Shown here in pieces: positions 63,646 to 64,000 of a stretch of DNA of 64,000 bases. Where the stretch lies: NCBI GenBank assembly GCA_963755635.1, contig CAVWKS010000010.1, forward strand, positions 186,001 through 250,000, read 5' to 3'. Under the pieces are notes generated by a model. It was not told the DNA's origin. It saw only the letters and a list, made by a program, of their open reading frames with translations, and did no database searches. This DNA comes from AC-32 sp963755635. GTDB taxonomy: Bacteria; Actinomycetota; Thermoleophilia; Gaiellales; Gaiellaceae. The stretch's first letter is position 1. Each line of letters starts with the position of its first letter. The translations under genes were made by a program, and so were the position numbers.

Positions 63646-64000
63646 GCGCTGAGACGGGCGAACAGCTCTGCGGCAACCTCCGGCGTCGCCGCTGCCACGA
63701 CGCGCGAGCGGCCTTCGACGTCGAGCGGCGCGGCGCCGAAGGGCGGCGCCTCGGGCAGGTCGATCGCGAGGCCGCGCTCGCGCACGAGCAGCTGGGCTGC
63801 GGCGATATCGACCGAGCGGGCGCCTTTGAGCGAGCAGACGGCGTCCACGCGACCCGCCGCGAGGTGGCAGAGCGAGAGCGCCAGCGAGCCCATGATCCGC
63901 AGGCGATAGGCGAGGCCGACCATCGCCGCGGCCTTCTCGGCAACGGACGAGGTGAGGGTCGCCTCGAACGAGAGGATCTCGATCTCCTCGCGCGGCATCG
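63642..64000 (-). CDS. Inositol monophosphatase family protein, 3' part (5' end outside window)
   Basis: About 118 residues are visible; the frame runs to the window edge. LRIMGSLALSLCHLAAGRVD and KGARSVDIAAAQLLVRERG match the C-terminal lobe of inositol-monophosphatase-like phosphatases, in which the usual W-D-x-A motif is replaced by SVDIAA. Substrate uncertain. It leads the minus-strand group with DUF72 and Mrp. Confidence 0.7.
   Translation of the reverse strand, partial: MPREEIEILSFEATLTSSVAEKAAAMVGLAYRLRIMGSLALSLCHLAAGRVDAVCSLKGARSVDIAAAQLLVRERGLAIDLPEAPPFGAAPLDVEGRSRVVAAATPEVAAELFARLSA

Overview
The window is about 64 kb of GC-rich, gene-dense bacterial chromosome. Many 1-14 nt gene overlaps, frequent GTG starts, GC-rich hairpin terminators, an HrcA/CIRCE-type groESL control region and the protein families present all suggest an actinobacterium. 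Large secreted BNR/sialidase-like proteins, paired AlkZ-like winged-helix proteins and class III cyclases with FTDLEGS motifs point more narrowly to the Thermoleophilia/Gaiellales type, but that placement is inference. No rRNA, tRNA, CRISPR array, transposase or phage gene was found.

Layout. 1-12.6 kb is a mixed accessory region: the 3' end of a BNR/sialidase-like gene, two MFS exporters, secreted and membrane proteins, a GNAT-like protein, a PsiE-like protein, a DUF2807 protein, an ECF-type sigma factor with a SnoaL-like tail, a GT39-like glycosyltransferase and a broken winged-helix gene. A 28-bp repeat follows several of the minus-strand genes here. 12.6-14.8 kb holds groES-groEL under a CIRCE operator. 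14.8-17.1 kb holds NUDIX, ASCH, cupin, zinc-ribbon and membrane proteins. 17.2-28.5 kb centres on lipoate-dependent metabolism: E1 alpha, E1 beta and E2 of a 2-oxoacid dehydrogenase, then lipB and lipA. Between them lie an AlkZ-like protein, an alpha/beta hydrolase, a tandem cyclase-domain protein, a TMEM175-like channel and an HD-GYP protein.

28.5-40.3 kb is the most unusual part. On the minus strand lie two very large A-type beta-propeller proteins, two B-type sialidase-like proteins and a trypsin-like protease, in the order A-B-protease-B-A. A small secreted protein is encoded on the other strand. Two of the proteins end in His/Gly-rich tails, and most units carry their own near-identical hairpin terminator.

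40.3-43.9 kb holds fumarase, a zinc ribbon, a ferredoxin-NADP reductase-like flavoprotein, a membrane protein and an IscA/ErpA-like Fe-S carrier. 44.1-58.0 kb is a complete nuoA-N operon for respiratory complex I, nearly all of it overlapping. 58.1-64 kb holds a four-gene run (metallo-beta-lactamase hydrolase, small protein, DUF1028, cupin-TPR) facing a broken Ldh-type dehydrogenase, then Mrp, DUF72 and inositol-phosphatase-like genes on the minus strand.

Eight genes are broken by about thirteen single-base frameshifts, including nuoL and lipB inside otherwise intact loci. Each can be restored by adding or removing about one base, often in a short homopolymer. I read most of these as sequence or assembly errors rather than decay, so reconstructed genes are given as single spans.
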